Shown in pieces: positions 46,410 to 54,807 of a stretch of 64,000 bases of DNA. The position numbers were made by a program, and so were the translations under genes. Position 1 is the first letter of the stretch, and the number at the start of each line of letters is the position of its first letter. This DNA comes from Leptospiraceae bacterium (lineage in GTDB: Bacteria; Spirochaetota; Leptospiria; Leptospirales; Leptospiraceae), in the NCBI GenBank assembly GCA_017996175.1, contig JAGOHK010000006.1, positions 32,224-96,223 on the forward strand, read 5' to 3'. Under the pieces are notes generated by a model that was not told the DNA's origin, did not search any database, and worked only from the letters and a program-made list of their open reading frames with translations.

Positions 46410-46490
46410 AATTCCATAATGGGTGCGAAAATGGAGTTGCTAATTCCATAATGAGTGCAAAAATGGAGTTGGTGATTCCATTATGAGTGA
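46410..46490 (+). repeat. 32-bp tandem repeat with coupled mini-ORFs
   Basis: The unit AATTCCATAATGRGTGCRAAAATGGAGTTG repeats with a period of 32 bp at 46410 and 46442, and a third partial copy starts at 46474. Mini-ORF 1 (46419-46451, MGAKMELLIP) ends in TAA whose last A is the first base of the ATG of mini-ORF 2 (46451-46486, MSAKMELVIPL), whose TGA overlaps the ATG of the ATPase gene (46483). Each unit carries GGAG before the next start. The array is in the 5' leader of the DUF4143 ATPase gene. Confidence 0.65.
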
Positions 46491-47616
46491 GTTTATTCGA
46501 GCATTTTCTATTCCCAAAGAAAGTTTCCTTTTATTAGGTCCTCGTGGTACGGGAAAATCTACTTTTTTGAAAGATAGTTTTCCTAAAGCCAAATATATTG
46601 ATTTTTTAGACCCTGAGACATTTCGTTCGTACAGTGCCAAACCAGAACGCTTACGAGAGTTTGTAGATGGGAACAGGGATACAAAACAATTTATTTTGGA
46701 TGAGATTCAAAAAGTTCCAGATATACTGAGCGTAGTTCACGAACTGATCGAAAAGAAAAAAGGTCTCCAATTTATCTTAACTGGATCGAGTGCTCGAAAG
46801 TTAAAAAGAACGGGTGTAGATTTACTGGCAGGTAGGGCTTTACTTTGTAGGATGCATCCGTTTACCGCTTCGGAGTTAGGTAAGGAATTTCATTTAGAGA
46901 AAGCTTTGAAAATTGGTCTTTTACCACTGGCTTATTTTAAAGATGAGCCCTTAGAAACGTTACGCGCTTACCTTGGTCTTTACATTAAAGAGGAAGTTCT
47001 TGCAGAAGGTCTTGTCCGAAATATAGGAAATTTTTCTCGCTTTTTGGAAGCGGCTAGTTTTTCTCATGGGAGTATATTAAATACTTCTAATATTGCACGG
47101 GAATCGGGAGTGGAACGTAAAACAGTAGAGGGTTATCTTTCTGTTTTAGAAGATTTACTTTTAAGTTTTACTCTACCTATTTTTTCAAAGAAAGCCAAAC
47201 GGGAATTAGTCGCTCACAGAAAATTCTATTTCTTTGATACGGGTATCTATTCCAGTATTCGCCCTCAAGGAGTTTTAGACTCTCCCGAACAAATGCAAGG
47301 ACCTCTACTGGAAGGACTCGTAGCACAAAACATTAGGGCTAATATTGATTACCTACGTAAAGATTGTAACTTGTATTATTGGAGAACACGTTCTGGAGTA
47401 GAAGTTGATTTTGTTGTCTATGGAAATAAAACCTTCCAGGCAATTGAAGTAAAAAATAGTAACAAGATTCGAAACGAAGATCTAAAAGGTTTGAATAGTT
47501 TTTTAGAAGACTATCCCAGTTGCGAAGCATTTTTTCTATATCGAGGTAAAGAAAAATTAAAAAAGGGGAATATTCTATGTATGCCTGTGGAAGAATTTCT
47601 TTTGAACCAATTTTAG
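46483..47616 (+). CDS. ATPase with DUF4143 (AAA_14) domain
   Basis: A 377-residue ATPase. Residues 15-135 form a P-loop NTPase (Walker A LLGPRGTGKSTFL, Walker B QFILDEIQ, TGSSARKL with the sensor residue). The DUF4143 part (about 200-340) is a PD-(D/E)XK-like fold with CNLYYWRTRSGVEVDFVVYGNKTFQAIEVKNS, where the E-V-D-F and E-V-K residues are conserved. The family is widespread and multi-copy; its activity is unclear. The ATG is preceded by the repeat array with overlapping stops and starts. Confidence 0.88.
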   Translation: MSEFIRAFSIPKESFLLLGPRGTGKSTFLKDSFPKAKYIDFLDPETFRSYSAKPERLREFVDGNRDTKQFILDEIQKVPDILSVVHELIEKKKGLQFILTGSSARKLKRTGVDLLAGRALLCRMHPFTASELGKEFHLEKALKIGLLPLAYFKDEPLETLRAYLGLYIKEEVLAEGLVRNIGNFSRFLEAASFSHGSILNTSNIARESGVERKTVEGYLSVLEDLLLSFTLPIFSKKAKRELVAHRKFYFFDTGIYSSIRPQGVLDSPEQMQGPLLEGLVAQNIRANIDYLRKDCNLYYWRTRSGVEVDFVVYGNKTFQAIEVKNSNKIRNEDLKGLNSFLEDYPSCEAFFLYRGKEKLKKGNILCMPVEEFLLNQF

Positions 47617-47628
47617 AAATTGGTCGCT

Positions 47629-48015
47629 TTAATTCTCCAAATTCTTTAGTATCGGACAATCCGGTCTATTATCACCACTGCAACAATGTACGAGATGACG
47701 CAGAGTATCCGCCATATCTTTCATGAGAGCTAATTTTTTATCTAAATCTTTTAAATGTTTTTGTGCGAGCGTTTTGACTTGTCCACTGCTTCTAGTTTTA
47801 TTTTTCCAAAGACTCAAAAGTTTTTTAATGTCCTGCAAAGAAAATCCAAGCTCTCTTGCTCGTTTGATAAATCGCAAGTAGTGAACGTCTGAATCTAAAT
47901 AAATCCGATAACCCTTATCCGTTCTTGCCACTTTCGGAACAAGTCCAATCTCTTCGTAATGACGGATTAACTTCGCGTTAACCCCACTTTCTTTTGCTAG
48001 TTCGCCTATGTTCAT
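47629..48015 (-). CDS. cueR: CueR-like copper-responsive MerR regulator
   Basis: A 128-residue transcription activator that binds Cu(I)/Ag(I) and untwists a 19-bp-spacer promoter. The N-terminal winged helix begins MNIGELAKESGVNAKLIRHYEEIGLVPKVARTDKGYRIY. A dimerising helix follows, and the C-terminal Cys pair reads HCCSGDNRPDCPILKN, the spacing of CueR Cys112/Cys120. ATG 48015 is chosen because the upstream in-frame extension to 48156 would encode the REP-like element at 48031-48102. Divergent from copZ-copA, whose promoter it should control. Confidence 0.9.
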   Translation of the reverse strand: MNIGELAKESGVNAKLIRHYEEIGLVPKVARTDKGYRIYLDSDVHYLRFIKRARELGFSLQDIKKLLSLWKNKTRSSGQVKTLAQKHLKDLDKKLALMKDMADTLRHLVHCCSGDNRPDCPILKNLEN

Positions 48016-48030
48016 AAATACTCCTGTATT

Positions 48031-48102
48031 TGTCATTCCCGAAATTTTCAGTCGGGAATCTCTACTTCTTGAGACCCCCGACTGAAAATTTCGGGGGTGA
48101 CA
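48031..48102. repeat. REP-like extragenic palindrome, copy B
   Basis: TGTCATTCCCGAAATTTTC at the left end and GAAAATTTCGGGGGTGACA at the right pair almost perfectly; the two arms differ only where TTCCC meets GGGGG. It lies between the cueR start and the divergent cop promoter. Same family as 19837-19908 and 54808-54877. Confidence 0.85.
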
Positions 48103-48204
48103 TAGAAAGCGGCTCCCGCTCCTCACCAACCTTCTCATAATTGGAAGCTTGATCATTTAACACAATTTTTTTTCTAAAAACCGCAAAAAAATTTCACTGG
48201 GGGC

Positions 48205-48235
48205 TTGACATTCCAATCGTTGGAAGGTTTATTAT
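48205..48235 (+). promoter_or_regulatory. MerR-type copper promoter (19-bp spacer) of copZ-copA
   Basis: A -35 box TTGACA at 48205-48210 and a -10 box TATTAT at 48230-48235 are separated by exactly 19 bp, the overlong spacer of MerR-family promoters. The spacer contains a TTCCAATCGTTGGAAGG dyad (48211-48227), very close to the E. coli copA CueR site (CTTCC...GGAAGG). CueR is encoded divergently. Good evidence for copper induction. Confidence 0.9.
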
Positions 48236-48258
48236 GGTAAACAATATGATTTGCATAC

Positions 48259-48292
48259 CAAGAAGGCGAACAAACGTTTGTTCGCCTTCTTG
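48259..48292. repeat. 34-bp perfect palindrome in the copZ leader
   Basis: The arms CAAGAAGGCGAACAAAC (48259-48275) and GTTTGTTCGCCTTCTTG (48276-48292) are exact complements with no loop. No T-run follows, so it is not a standard terminator; it lies after the predicted transcription start and before the AAAGGAG of copZ. It shares GAAGGCGA...AAACGTTT...TCGCCTTC with the palindrome at 63156-63201. Confidence 0.85.
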
Positions 48293-48317
48293 CAACATCC
48301 AAAGGAGAACTAAAACA

Positions 48318-48530
48318 ATGAAAACATTATACAAAATCGAAGGAATGACTTGTGGTCACTGCATGATGACCGTGGAAAAAGAATTTGCAAAGGCGGGAGT
48401 TTCGGCAAAGGCTGATAGGATAACCGATTCTGTTAGCGTTGAATCGGAATTAGACGCTGCGACTTATCAAAAGTTACAAGCAGTTTTAGAAGAAGAGGGT
48501 TATTCACTTGGAAACAAAATCGAATCTTAA
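48318..48530 (+). CDS. copZ: Copper chaperone CopZ
   Basis: A 70-residue single heavy-metal-associated domain that carries Cu(I) in the cytoplasm to the exporter. The metal loop is [16 protein letters not shown] (Cys-x-x-Cys near residue 12). ATG 48318 follows AAAGGAG and lies after the leader palindrome; the longer in-frame read from 48234 would cover the palindrome and promoter, so it is rejected. The 3' end overlaps copA by 23 bp. Confidence 0.92.
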   Translation: MKTLYKIEGMTCGHCMMTVEKEFAKAGVSAKADRITDSVSVESELDAATYQKLQAVLEEEGYSLGNKIES

Positions 48531-50793
48531 CGAAAACCAAGAAATTACACTTGATCTTTTTGGAATGACCTGTGCTAACTGTGCCCTTCGTATAGAGAAG
48601 GGCTTACGCAAAGTTGCCGGTGTAGAAGACGCAAGAGTTAATTTCGCTCGCGAGACTGCTTATGTTCGTTTCGACAAACAAGTTAAGCCAGAAGAATTAT
48701 TTAGTAAAGTAGAATCTCTTGGTTATAAAGCCTCTGAACATTCAGAGGCTAATGCGGGTGAGGCAGAAGACAAACACAATGCAGAATTGAAAAAGTTAAA
48801 ATTTCGTTTTATCGTATCTGCACTTTTGTCTATTCCGCTTCTTTACACAATGGTTTCTCATTTTTCTGTTCTTTCCTTTTTGCCATTACCCGCCATTATG
48901 ATGAACCCTTGGTTTCAATTTTTACTTGCTACACCAGTTCAGTTTTGGATTGGAATGCCTTTTTACGTTGGTGCTTATCGGGCTTTACGAAATAAAGCGG
49001 CTAATATGGATGTGCTGGTGGCAATAGGGACTTCAGCGGCTTACGGTTACAGCCTCGTTGTAAGTATTTTGCAAGGTTTAAATCAGAATGACTTTTTTTT
49101 CTTAAATGTTATGAAACATATTGAACATTTGGGTCATTCTGCCTTTCCGCCCTTGTATTACGAAACTTCCGCAGTTCTTTTGACATTTATCCTTGGAGGC
49201 AAATGGATAGAAACCGTAGTTCGTGGAAAAAGTTCTAGCGCAATCAAAGCTTTACTCAAATTAAAACCAGAAACCGCAAGAGTGAAAAAAGAAAACGACT
49301 GGATAGAGGTTCCGTCCGAATACTTAAAAGTAGGAGATTTGATTTTAGTTAAACCAGGTGAAAAAATTCCTACCGATGCGGTTGTGCTTGAAGGAACTAG
49401 CTCTGTAGACGAATCGATGTTAACCGGTGAAAGTCTGCCTGTCGAAAAAGTTGTTACGAGCAAAGTTCTTGGTGGAACGATCAACGGAAATGGAGCCTTG
49501 GTTTTACGAACGGAAAAAGTAGGCTCGGAAACTGTTCTCGCAGGTATCATCAGAATAGTCGAAGACGCACAGGTTAGCCGAGCACCGTTACAAAAAATAG
49601 CAGACCAAATATCAGGAGTATTTGTTCCGATTGTGGTATTGCTGGCTACTCTTGATTTTGTGCTCTGGTATTTTTTCTTAGAACCCGGACTTGTGAATGG
49701 TGCTTTGGAAAAAGCGATTGCGATTTTAGTGATTGCCTGTCCTTGTGCACTTGGTCTTGCTACTCCTGTTTCTCTCTTAGTGGGAACAGGTAAAGCTGCG
49801 GCAAAAGGAATTTTGTTTAGAAATGCGGAAGCCTTAGAAACAGCCGCCTTCATCAACACAATCGCATTTGACAAAACAGGAACTTTAACAGAAGGAAAAC
49901 CGTTTGTTGTTAACTTTAAGACAACTGCGGAAAAGGGAGAGTTTGCTCTTTCTAAAATCGCATCAGCCGAATCAGGCTCAGAGCATCCATTGGCAGGTGC
50001 GATTGTAAATTTTGCGAAAGAAAAAAAAGTTTCCCTTTCTAAATTTGAGAATTTACAAATCGAATCAGGTGGGGGAGTATTCGCATTAGTCGAAGGTAAC
50101 GAAGTGTTAGTCGGTAAAAAAACCTATCTTCAAAAACTGGGTCACAATCCACCGGAAGAAATTTTACAAATTGCAGAATCTTGGGAAAGAGCGGGTAGCA
50201 CAGTAGTATTCGCAATCACAATCGGCACCAATACTGCTTGGACAATTTTAGCAATCGAAGATAAACTAAAAGAAACAAGTAAACTAGCAATCGAAAAATT
50301 AAAGTCTCTCGGTATTGAGCCAGTTTTATTAACTGGGGATAATGAAAATACGGCGCGAAAGATCGCAGGTCAAGTAGGAATTCAAAAAGTATTCGCTTCT
50401 CTGTTACCGGAGGATAAGGCAAAAAGTATAGCAAGTCTCAAAGCAGAAGGCAAACGAGTTGCAATGGCTGGTGATGGAATTAACGATGCTCCTGCCATTG
50501 CTAGTGCTGATATAGGAATCGCAATGGGAACAGGAACAGATGTCGCTATCGAAACCGCCGGAGTTGTTTTGGTCAAAGGAGACTTGTTGCGCCTAATCGA
50601 CGTTATCCGAATCAGTCGAGGCACAGTTCGAAATATACGACAAAATTTCTTCTGGGCACTTTGTTACAACGCAATTGGAATTCCCATTGCTGGTATAGGT
50701 CTATTAGCCCCTTGGATCAGTGGAGCCGCGATGGCTTTTAGTTCAATTTCTGTTGTGTTAAACGCGCTTTCGCTGAATTGGAAGAAGGAGTAG
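48508..50793 (+). CDS. copA: Cu(I)-exporting P1B-type ATPase
   Basis: Pumps Cu(I) out across the inner membrane. It has 761 residues. One N-terminal HMA domain ([17 protein letters not shown]) precedes eight membrane segments. Seen: the metal-translocating [13 protein letters not shown] in helix 6, the phosphatase loop TGES, the phosphorylation site [13 protein letters not shown], the His-Pro pair SEHPLAG, and the hinge [22 protein letters not shown]. The start at 48508 appears to be TTG within copZ ([22 protein letters not shown]). One HMA plus the separate CopZ is typical of bacteria. Confidence 0.96.
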   Translation: METKSNLNENQEITLDLFGMTCANCALRIEKGLRKVAGVEDARVNFARETAYVRFDKQVKPEELFSKVESLGYKASEHSEANAGEAEDKHNAELKKLKFRFIVSALLSIPLLYTMVSHFSVLSFLPLPAIMMNPWFQFLLATPVQFWIGMPFYVGAYRALRNKAANMDVLVAIGTSAAYGYSLVVSILQGLNQNDFFFLNVMKHIEHLGHSAFPPLYYETSAVLLTFILGGKWIETVVRGKSSSAIKALLKLKPETARVKKENDWIEVPSEYLKVGDLILVKPGEKIPTDAVVLEGTSSVDESMLTGESLPVEKVVTSKVLGGTINGNGALVLRTEKVGSETVLAGIIRIVEDAQVSRAPLQKIADQISGVFVPIVVLLATLDFVLWYFFLEPGLVNGALEKAIAILVIACPCALGLATPVSLLVGTGKAAAKGILFRNAEALETAAFINTIAFDKTGTLTEGKPFVVNFKTTAEKGEFALSKIASAESGSEHPLAGAIVNFAKEKKVSLSKFENLQIESGGGVFALVEGNEVLVGKKTYLQKLGHNPPEEILQIAESWERAGSTVVFAITIGTNTAWTILAIEDKLKETSKLAIEKLKSLGIEPVLLTGDNENTARKIAGQVGIQKVFASLLPEDKAKSIASLKAEGKRVAMAGDGINDAPAIASADIGIAMGTGTDVAIETAGVVLVKGDLLRLIDVIRISRGTVRNIRQNFFWALCYNAIGIPIAGIGLLAPWISGAAMAFSSISVVLNALSLNWKKE

Positions 50794-50824
50794 GGTTGCC
50801 ACAGAGTCACGGAGACACAGAGAT

Positions 50825-51032
50825 CAGCTTCGCCCAATGCTGTCAAGTTAAGGAACTCTCATTTGAGTTTGTAAAATCAAGAATTGAACGCGCGTCGGGG
50901 CTATAAACACGGATTTCCAAGCGCTGATAAACGCAGATAAAACCGCTATTCAATGAATCTGTGTAGTGTAGCTGCGTTAATAGCCTTGGCGCGCGTTCAA
51001 AAATCCTTAATTGTACAGCATTGAGCTTCGCC
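50825..51032. repeat. Imperfect about 208-bp inverted-repeat element (MITE-like)
   Basis: Outer arms share AATGCTGTCAAGTTAAGGA (about 50837-50855) with the complement of TCCTTAATTGTACAGCATT. Inner arms are TTGAACGCGCG and CGCGCGTTCAA, with GGCTAT/ATAGCC inside. The centre contains CGCTGATAAACGCAGATAAAA of a widespread dispersed type. It does not code for protein. The 514-bp gap 50794-51307 holds this and the decayed repeat at 51107. Confidence 0.55.
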
Positions 51033-51106
51033 AATCGCTTGGTCGCTCTCCTTCAGTCAAGCTTTATCAAGAAATTGTCTTTCTAGCGGCTATCGCCTCG
51101 CTAACA

Positions 51107-51232
51107 TTATCTGCATTCAACTTCTCGTATAATTCTCTCCCATTCTAAGTCCACAAATGAAAAGCTTAAAACAAAAACGTATAACGTTTCTATTTCATAA
51201 AAAAAAAAATTGAACGAAACAGGGTGAAATTT
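51107..51232 (-). repeat. Decayed copy of the lipoprotein start region (R1)
   Basis: About 125 bp that align, at roughly 80 percent by eye, with the upstream region of the lipoprotein gene (51781-51905): shared AACTTCTC, TATAATTCTCTCCCATTC, AAAAGCTTAAA and ATAACGTTTCTAT blocks. It contains a decayed MQI start (TGAATGCAGATAATG read leftward), but no lipoprotein body follows. Confidence 0.6.
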
Positions 51233-51307
51233 AATAAGAGTTGGAGAAACACTTGTTAGTCTCAAAGTGCTCCGAATGGGGAAAGCAAACGAAAATACTA
51301 TACAGGA

Positions 51308-51790
51308 CTAATGAGTCTTAGAAACCTCTAAGTTCAAGTCCAACTGAAACTTCTCTTTCAAAGGATAAATGCAATTATTTAAAATCGTTTTATATTCTTC
51401 CTGATCTAACGGGCCAATCTCAAATTGACGTATTCCGTATCCTTCCATGAAATAGATTTGATCAATATGTATCTGTACGTTCTCCGAAATATAGCTAGTA
51501 AAAAAGAAAAAACAATGACCGGGAGAATTGTATTTGCTGGTATATTGAATTTCAACTTTGTATGTCTGAGCATTTTTATAAAGTGTCTCAGCAATTTTAT
51601 ATTTTTTTAATAATGTAGTTTCTATCCAATTGTTTATTTTCTCTGAATTAAAATTTTTATCCTTGGGCGAGAAACTGTATTGAATGCTTCGTTCTTCCGA
51701 TGGAAGTAATGATTTGCATGTAATAAATGCAAATAGAAAAATAAAGCAATATGTAACTCGAAAAAAGGATTTCTTTCTAGTAATTTGCAT
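51308..51790 (-). CDS. Small lipoprotein of unknown function
   Basis: A 160-residue lipoprotein, from ATG 51790 (MQITRKKSFFRVTYCFIFLFAFITC, lipobox FITC at about 25). A longer in-frame start at 51817 would add nine residues before the signal. The start has a strong AGGAGAAG ribosome-binding site seven bases upstream. The mature part (STR...IQYSFSPKDKNFNSEKINNWIETTLLKKYKIAETLYKNAQTYKVEIQYTSK) looks like a small alpha/beta lipoprotein. The same start region is duplicated at 51107-51232 and 52368-52415, so paralogous copies seem to have been lost around it. Confidence 0.65.
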   Translation of the reverse strand: MQITRKKSFFRVTYCFIFLFAFITCKSLLPSEERSIQYSFSPKDKNFNSEKINNWIETTLLKKYKIAETLYKNAQTYKVEIQYTSKYNSPGHCFFFFTSYISENVQIHIDQIYFMEGYGIRQFEIGPLDQEEYKTILNNCIYPLKEKFQLDLNLEVSKTH

Positions 51791-51905
51791 CCAACTTCTC
51801 CTATAATTCTCTCCCATTCTTTTCTACCAATTAAAAGCTTAAAGCAAAAAAGGATAACGTTTCTATCTCATAAAAATAAATTTAACTAAACAGCGTAAAA
51901 TTTCC
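51781..51905 (-). repeat. Start region of the lipoprotein gene, intact copy (R2)
   Basis: The intact member of the three-copy family R1/R2/R3. Read leftward it contains a TATAAT-like box, the ribosome-binding site AGGAGAAG and the ATG of the lipoprotein gene. Confidence 0.6.
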
Positions 51906-52486
51906 ATATTAATCCGTCCGTAGATAAAAAAGCCTTCATTTAATTTCTTTTCATCTATAGCAAAAATAGAGGATGAAATCATCGCATACCCTTTGTAATT
52001 CTTTGCCTGCTTTTGCGCGCAGGCTATTTAACATTTTTCTACATACTGGTCTAGATTTTTCGTATCTCTGAGGATAATATACTTTAAACACAATAGAAAG
52101 CAAATAGAAACCCAAAGCATCTCGAACGTATTAAATTCGTATTAACGATACACCTCTTATAAGTTCATTGCTAGGATCAAAGTTAGGTTGAAAAATAGGT
52201 TCTAAGAAAACCTATGATTGAACCTAGAAATGAACCTAAGTAAGAACTTAGTTTAGGTGCGAACGGATTACGAAGACAATAAAAAGCGAACCCTTATTAG
52301 AGAATAACTAAGACTTACATTCTAAAGAGGAAACGCCAAACTTGCTTTTTATCTTTCTACCGCCGAAGCAGCTAATTTGCATCCAACTTCTCTCATAATT
52401 CTCTGACATTTTTTCCTTTGCGTCCTCTGTCACTGAGTACCGCTGCCTATGCTGAGTTAATCGAAGCGTGGGAAATCTTAATCTTT
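51906..52486. other. Gene-free repeat-rich region with a cluster of GAACCTA-like motifs
   Basis: No ORF with protein character was found in these about 580 bp. A dense set of short motifs related to GAACCTA and its complement (TTAGGTT, ATAGGTTC, AACCTATG, GAACCTAG, GAACCTAAG, GAACTTAG, TTAGGTGCGAAC) lies at about 52182-52264. The third decayed start-region copy (R3, 52368-52415) lies to its right. Confidence 0.45.
52368..52415 (-). repeat. Decayed copy of the lipoprotein start region (R3)
   Basis: Read leftward: AGAATTATGAGAGAAGTTGG followed by ATG CAA ATT AGC, the same MQI start as the intact gene at 51790, then a short frame that ends after 24 codons. A truncated third copy. Confidence 0.55.
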
Positions 52487-53137
52487 TTATTTCACCACTA
52501 TCGCCCGCGGGAATGTAGGACAAGCCTGCACACAAATTCCACAACCAGTGCAGTCTTTCGAAAAGCGAGGTTGGAAGCTTTTATTGTAAGAAACAACATT
52601 TTCTACAGGACAAGAAGTGCGACAGGCGTTACATGTATCCTCTCCAGTGCGAGTATTGATGCAATGTTCGACTAACGGTTTTGCTTGTCCGAGTTTTAGA
52701 GTTTCCTTTTTCTTGAGAGGTTTCAGTGCATTAACCTCACAAGCATTAATGCAAGGAAAATCAAAACATATCATACAGGCATTCATGTTTGGATCAAGGT
52801 AGGGGAAATTCTTTTCTGATTTAGAATCATATACAGGAAAAAGCGTATTATAGGGGCAGGCTTGGATACAATCTCCACAACCAGTGCATTTTTTGAAAAA
52901 CTTTTCTTTCTCTACTGCACCGGGAGGAAATTTTAGATTACGATTGATTTTTTTAGCTTTAGACATCCCAGGCATTTCAGGAACATACTCTTTAGTATCC
53001 GCAATTTCTTCCGCTTCGGATTCAGAAATTTTTCCAGACACAGATTCGTGGATAACATCGTATACTTCCTCTGTTGTCTCTACTGCTTTTTTTAAAGCTT
53101 GAAATATTCCTTTTTTAAAAAAATCTTTTCTTTCCAT
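52487..53137 (-). CDS. 4Fe-4S ferredoxin-type electron-transfer protein (NapF/NapG-like)
   Basis: A 216-residue iron-sulphur protein. An N-terminal charged region (residues 1-75) precedes four Cys clusters: CTGCGDCIQACP (about 84-95), CMICFDFPCINACE, CNACRTSCPVE and CTGCGICVQACP (near 200), enough for up to four [4Fe-4S] centres. The arrangement resembles NapF/MauM-type electron carriers. No Tat twin-arginine signal is visible at the start (MERKDFFKKG), so it is probably cytoplasmic. The partner oxidoreductase is not adjacent. The next leftward gene upstream encodes a STAS protein. Confidence 0.85.
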   Translation of the reverse strand: MERKDFFKKGIFQALKKAVETTEEVYDVIHESVSGKISESEAEEIADTKEYVPEMPGMSKAKKINRNLKFPPGAVEKEKFFKKCTGCGDCIQACPYNTLFPVYDSKSEKNFPYLDPNMNACMICFDFPCINACEVNALKPLKKKETLKLGQAKPLVEHCINTRTGEDTCNACRTSCPVENVVSYNKSFQPRFSKDCTGCGICVQACPTFPRAIVVK

Positions 53138-53146
53138 TAAAAGAAA

Positions 53147-53554
53147 CTAACTACTTTTAAGAGCTTCTTCTAGATTCGAACTGACTTTGAGCATAGATTT
53201 TAGTTTGGTCAATTCTAATACTGCTAGGACTTGTTTTGTCGGACAGCATAATTTGATGTAACCGCTCATCTTCATAAGCTTAGATTGGTGTGCAAGGAAA
53301 GCTCCAAGTCCAGAAGAGTCAATATAGTTCAAATTTTCTACATTCACAAAAATTTTGATTTTACCGGCATCCACAAGATTTGTTAAAATTTGTTTTAGTG
53401 CTGGTGTTGAATATAAGTTTAAATCTCCCTTGATATCGACGATAATTCCATCAGTTGGCTGGTAGGGTTCGGATTTTGGGCGAGTTTTGATTTGCAACTC
53501 GCTTCCTTCGTGATTGTAATCTGAATTTGTGAAATCTATACCTTGTGTGCTCAT
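53147..53554 (-). CDS. STAS domain anti-sigma-factor antagonist-like protein
   Basis: A 135-residue protein with a STAS domain at about 35-132 (GIIVDIKGDLNLYSTPALKQILTNLVDAGKIKIFVNVENLNYIDSSGLGAFLAHQSKL). The conserved phosphorylated Ser sits in NYIDSSGLG. STAS proteins bind anti-sigma kinases and release sigma factors when dephosphorylated, often by SpoIIE/PP2C phosphatases. The first about 33 residues form a charged N-terminal extension. It lies between galK and the ferredoxin gene on the same strand. Confidence 0.87.
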   Translation of the reverse strand: MSTQGIDFTNSDYNHEGSELQIKTRPKSEPYQPTDGIIVDIKGDLNLYSTPALKQILTNLVDAGKIKIFVNVENLNYIDSSGLGAFLAHQSKLMKMSGYIKLCCPTKQVLAVLELTKLKSMLKVSSNLEEALKSS

Positions 53555-53565
53555 AAATTTATTTC

Positions 53566-54714
53566 CTAAAGTAATTCTGAAACTCCATCTGAAATTTGGA
53601 AACCATAAAATGTCGCTTGTAAATTAAATTTTTCTTTATAACGGTTTTTTATTTCATCTTCAATTCTAGCTCGATGCCCTGCTTTATCTAATACAAGTAT
53701 ACTACCGCCGAATCCACCACCAATCATTCTTGCTCCACTGACTTGCTTTGTTTTGAGCTCTTCTACTAGAAAATCAGTTTCAGGACAGGAGACTTCAAAC
53801 AATTGGGAAAGAGAATCATGAGTTCCGTAAAGACATTTTCCTGCGTTTAAAATATTTCCGTTTGCAAATGCATCTAGGAGTTTTTGTGTTCTCTTTTTTT
53901 CACCGATTACATGGCGAACTCGTTTTAATTCTTTTTCGGAAAATTGAAATTGATCGAGTTTAGTTTCGATTGGTAAATCATACAAATTCTTTATTGCGGG
54001 TAATCGTGATTTTACTTTTGCAAGTGCATCTTCACATTCTTTTCTTCGGTTGTTGTAATCACTGTCTTGTAAGGAATGTTTTACATTTGAGTTAATCAAA
54101 TAAAATTCGTGGTCTTTCAAATCTAAACTGTGATAAGATTTTTCTAGCGTATCTGTGTTGAGTAAAATACACTGATTCTTCTTTCCATTGGCAATTATGT
54201 ATTGGTCCATAATTCCGCATTTCATTCCTACAAAATGATTCTCTGCCGCTTGTCCAATGAGTGCAATTTTTTCGCGTGAAATTTTTAAATCGAAAATTTC
54301 TGATAGCGCATAACCAGTAACAACCTCAAGAGCCGCCGAAGAAGACAAACCCGCACCTTGGGGAATATCACCGTCAATCGCCATATCAAATCCCTCGATC
54401 GCAAATCCTTCTTTCTGTAATTCATCTACAACACCGTACACATAATTTGCCCAAAGATGAGATTGGTCGTATACCGGTTTATCACAAGTAGCCACTTCTT
54501 TGTATTGCTCTGAGTAGAGTCTGATTTTACCAATAGAATTTTTGCGGATACTCACACAGACTTGAAAGTCAATCGCCGCAGGTAAAACATATCCACCGAG
54601 ATAATCCACATGTTCGCCGATTACATTGATTCTAGCTGGTGCTCGAAACAAGTGAATCTGTTCGTTATTTGTTCCTAAGTTTTCGATGAGTAAGTTTTTT
54701 ATGTTTAAAATCAT
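53566..54714 (-). CDS. galK: Galactokinase
   Basis: Phosphorylates galactose in the Leloir pathway. It has 382 residues. GHMP motifs: PARINVIGEHVDYLGGYVLPAAID (galactose site), PQGAGLSSSAALEVVTG (ATP loop), the catalytic Asp in MKCGIMDQYI, and the C-terminal ARMIGGGFGGSILVL. No galT or galE is adjacent. It is followed at 12 bp by the STAS gene. Confidence 0.93.
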   Translation of the reverse strand: MILNIKNLLIENLGTNNEQIHLFRAPARINVIGEHVDYLGGYVLPAAIDFQVCVSIRKNSIGKIRLYSEQYKEVATCDKPVYDQSHLWANYVYGVVDELQKEGFAIEGFDMAIDGDIPQGAGLSSSAALEVVTGYALSEIFDLKISREKIALIGQAAENHFVGMKCGIMDQYIIANGKKNQCILLNTDTLEKSYHSLDLKDHEFYLINSNVKHSLQDSDYNNRRKECEDALAKVKSRLPAIKNLYDLPIETKLDQFQFSEKELKRVRHVIGEKKRTQKLLDAFANGNILNAGKCLYGTHDSLSQLFEVSCPETDFLVEELKTKQVSGARMIGGGFGGSILVLDKAGHRARIEDEIKNRYKEKFNLQATFYGFQISDGVSELL

Positions 54715-54807
54715 AAGATTAATTATTCATAGAATGAAAAAAACATTTACTATGTCTAGATAAATTTATTTTATGGAAGTGATATTTAACGTGAGGATTT
54801 CGACTAT

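Noticed and set aside
46410..46490. A short CRISPR array
   Set aside because: The 32-bp units are tandem with no spacers, and no cas gene is present.
45606..47616. A CBASS-type anti-phage system made of the nucleotidyltransferase and the ATPase
   Set aside because: The second gene encodes a DUF4143 ATPase, which is not a known CBASS effector, and 154 bp with repeats separate them. No Cap2/Cap3-type ancillary genes are present.
47629..48156. A longer MerR protein starting at 48156
   Set aside because: The extra 47 codons translate the REP-like palindrome at 48031-48102, and the MerR winged helix begins exactly at ATG 48015.
48234..48317. A longer CopZ starting at 48234
   Set aside because: This extension would translate the 34-bp leader palindrome and begins inside the -10 box; ATG 48318 has a good ribosome-binding site and the normal CopZ N-terminus.
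49158..49874. A long open frame opposite copA
   Set aside because: It is the antisense shadow of copA codons; no ribosome-binding site and no family motif.
52308..52544. A 78-residue ORF on the minus strand
   Set aside because: It overlaps the ferredoxin gene and its middle is the decayed start-region copy R3; composition is not protein-like.
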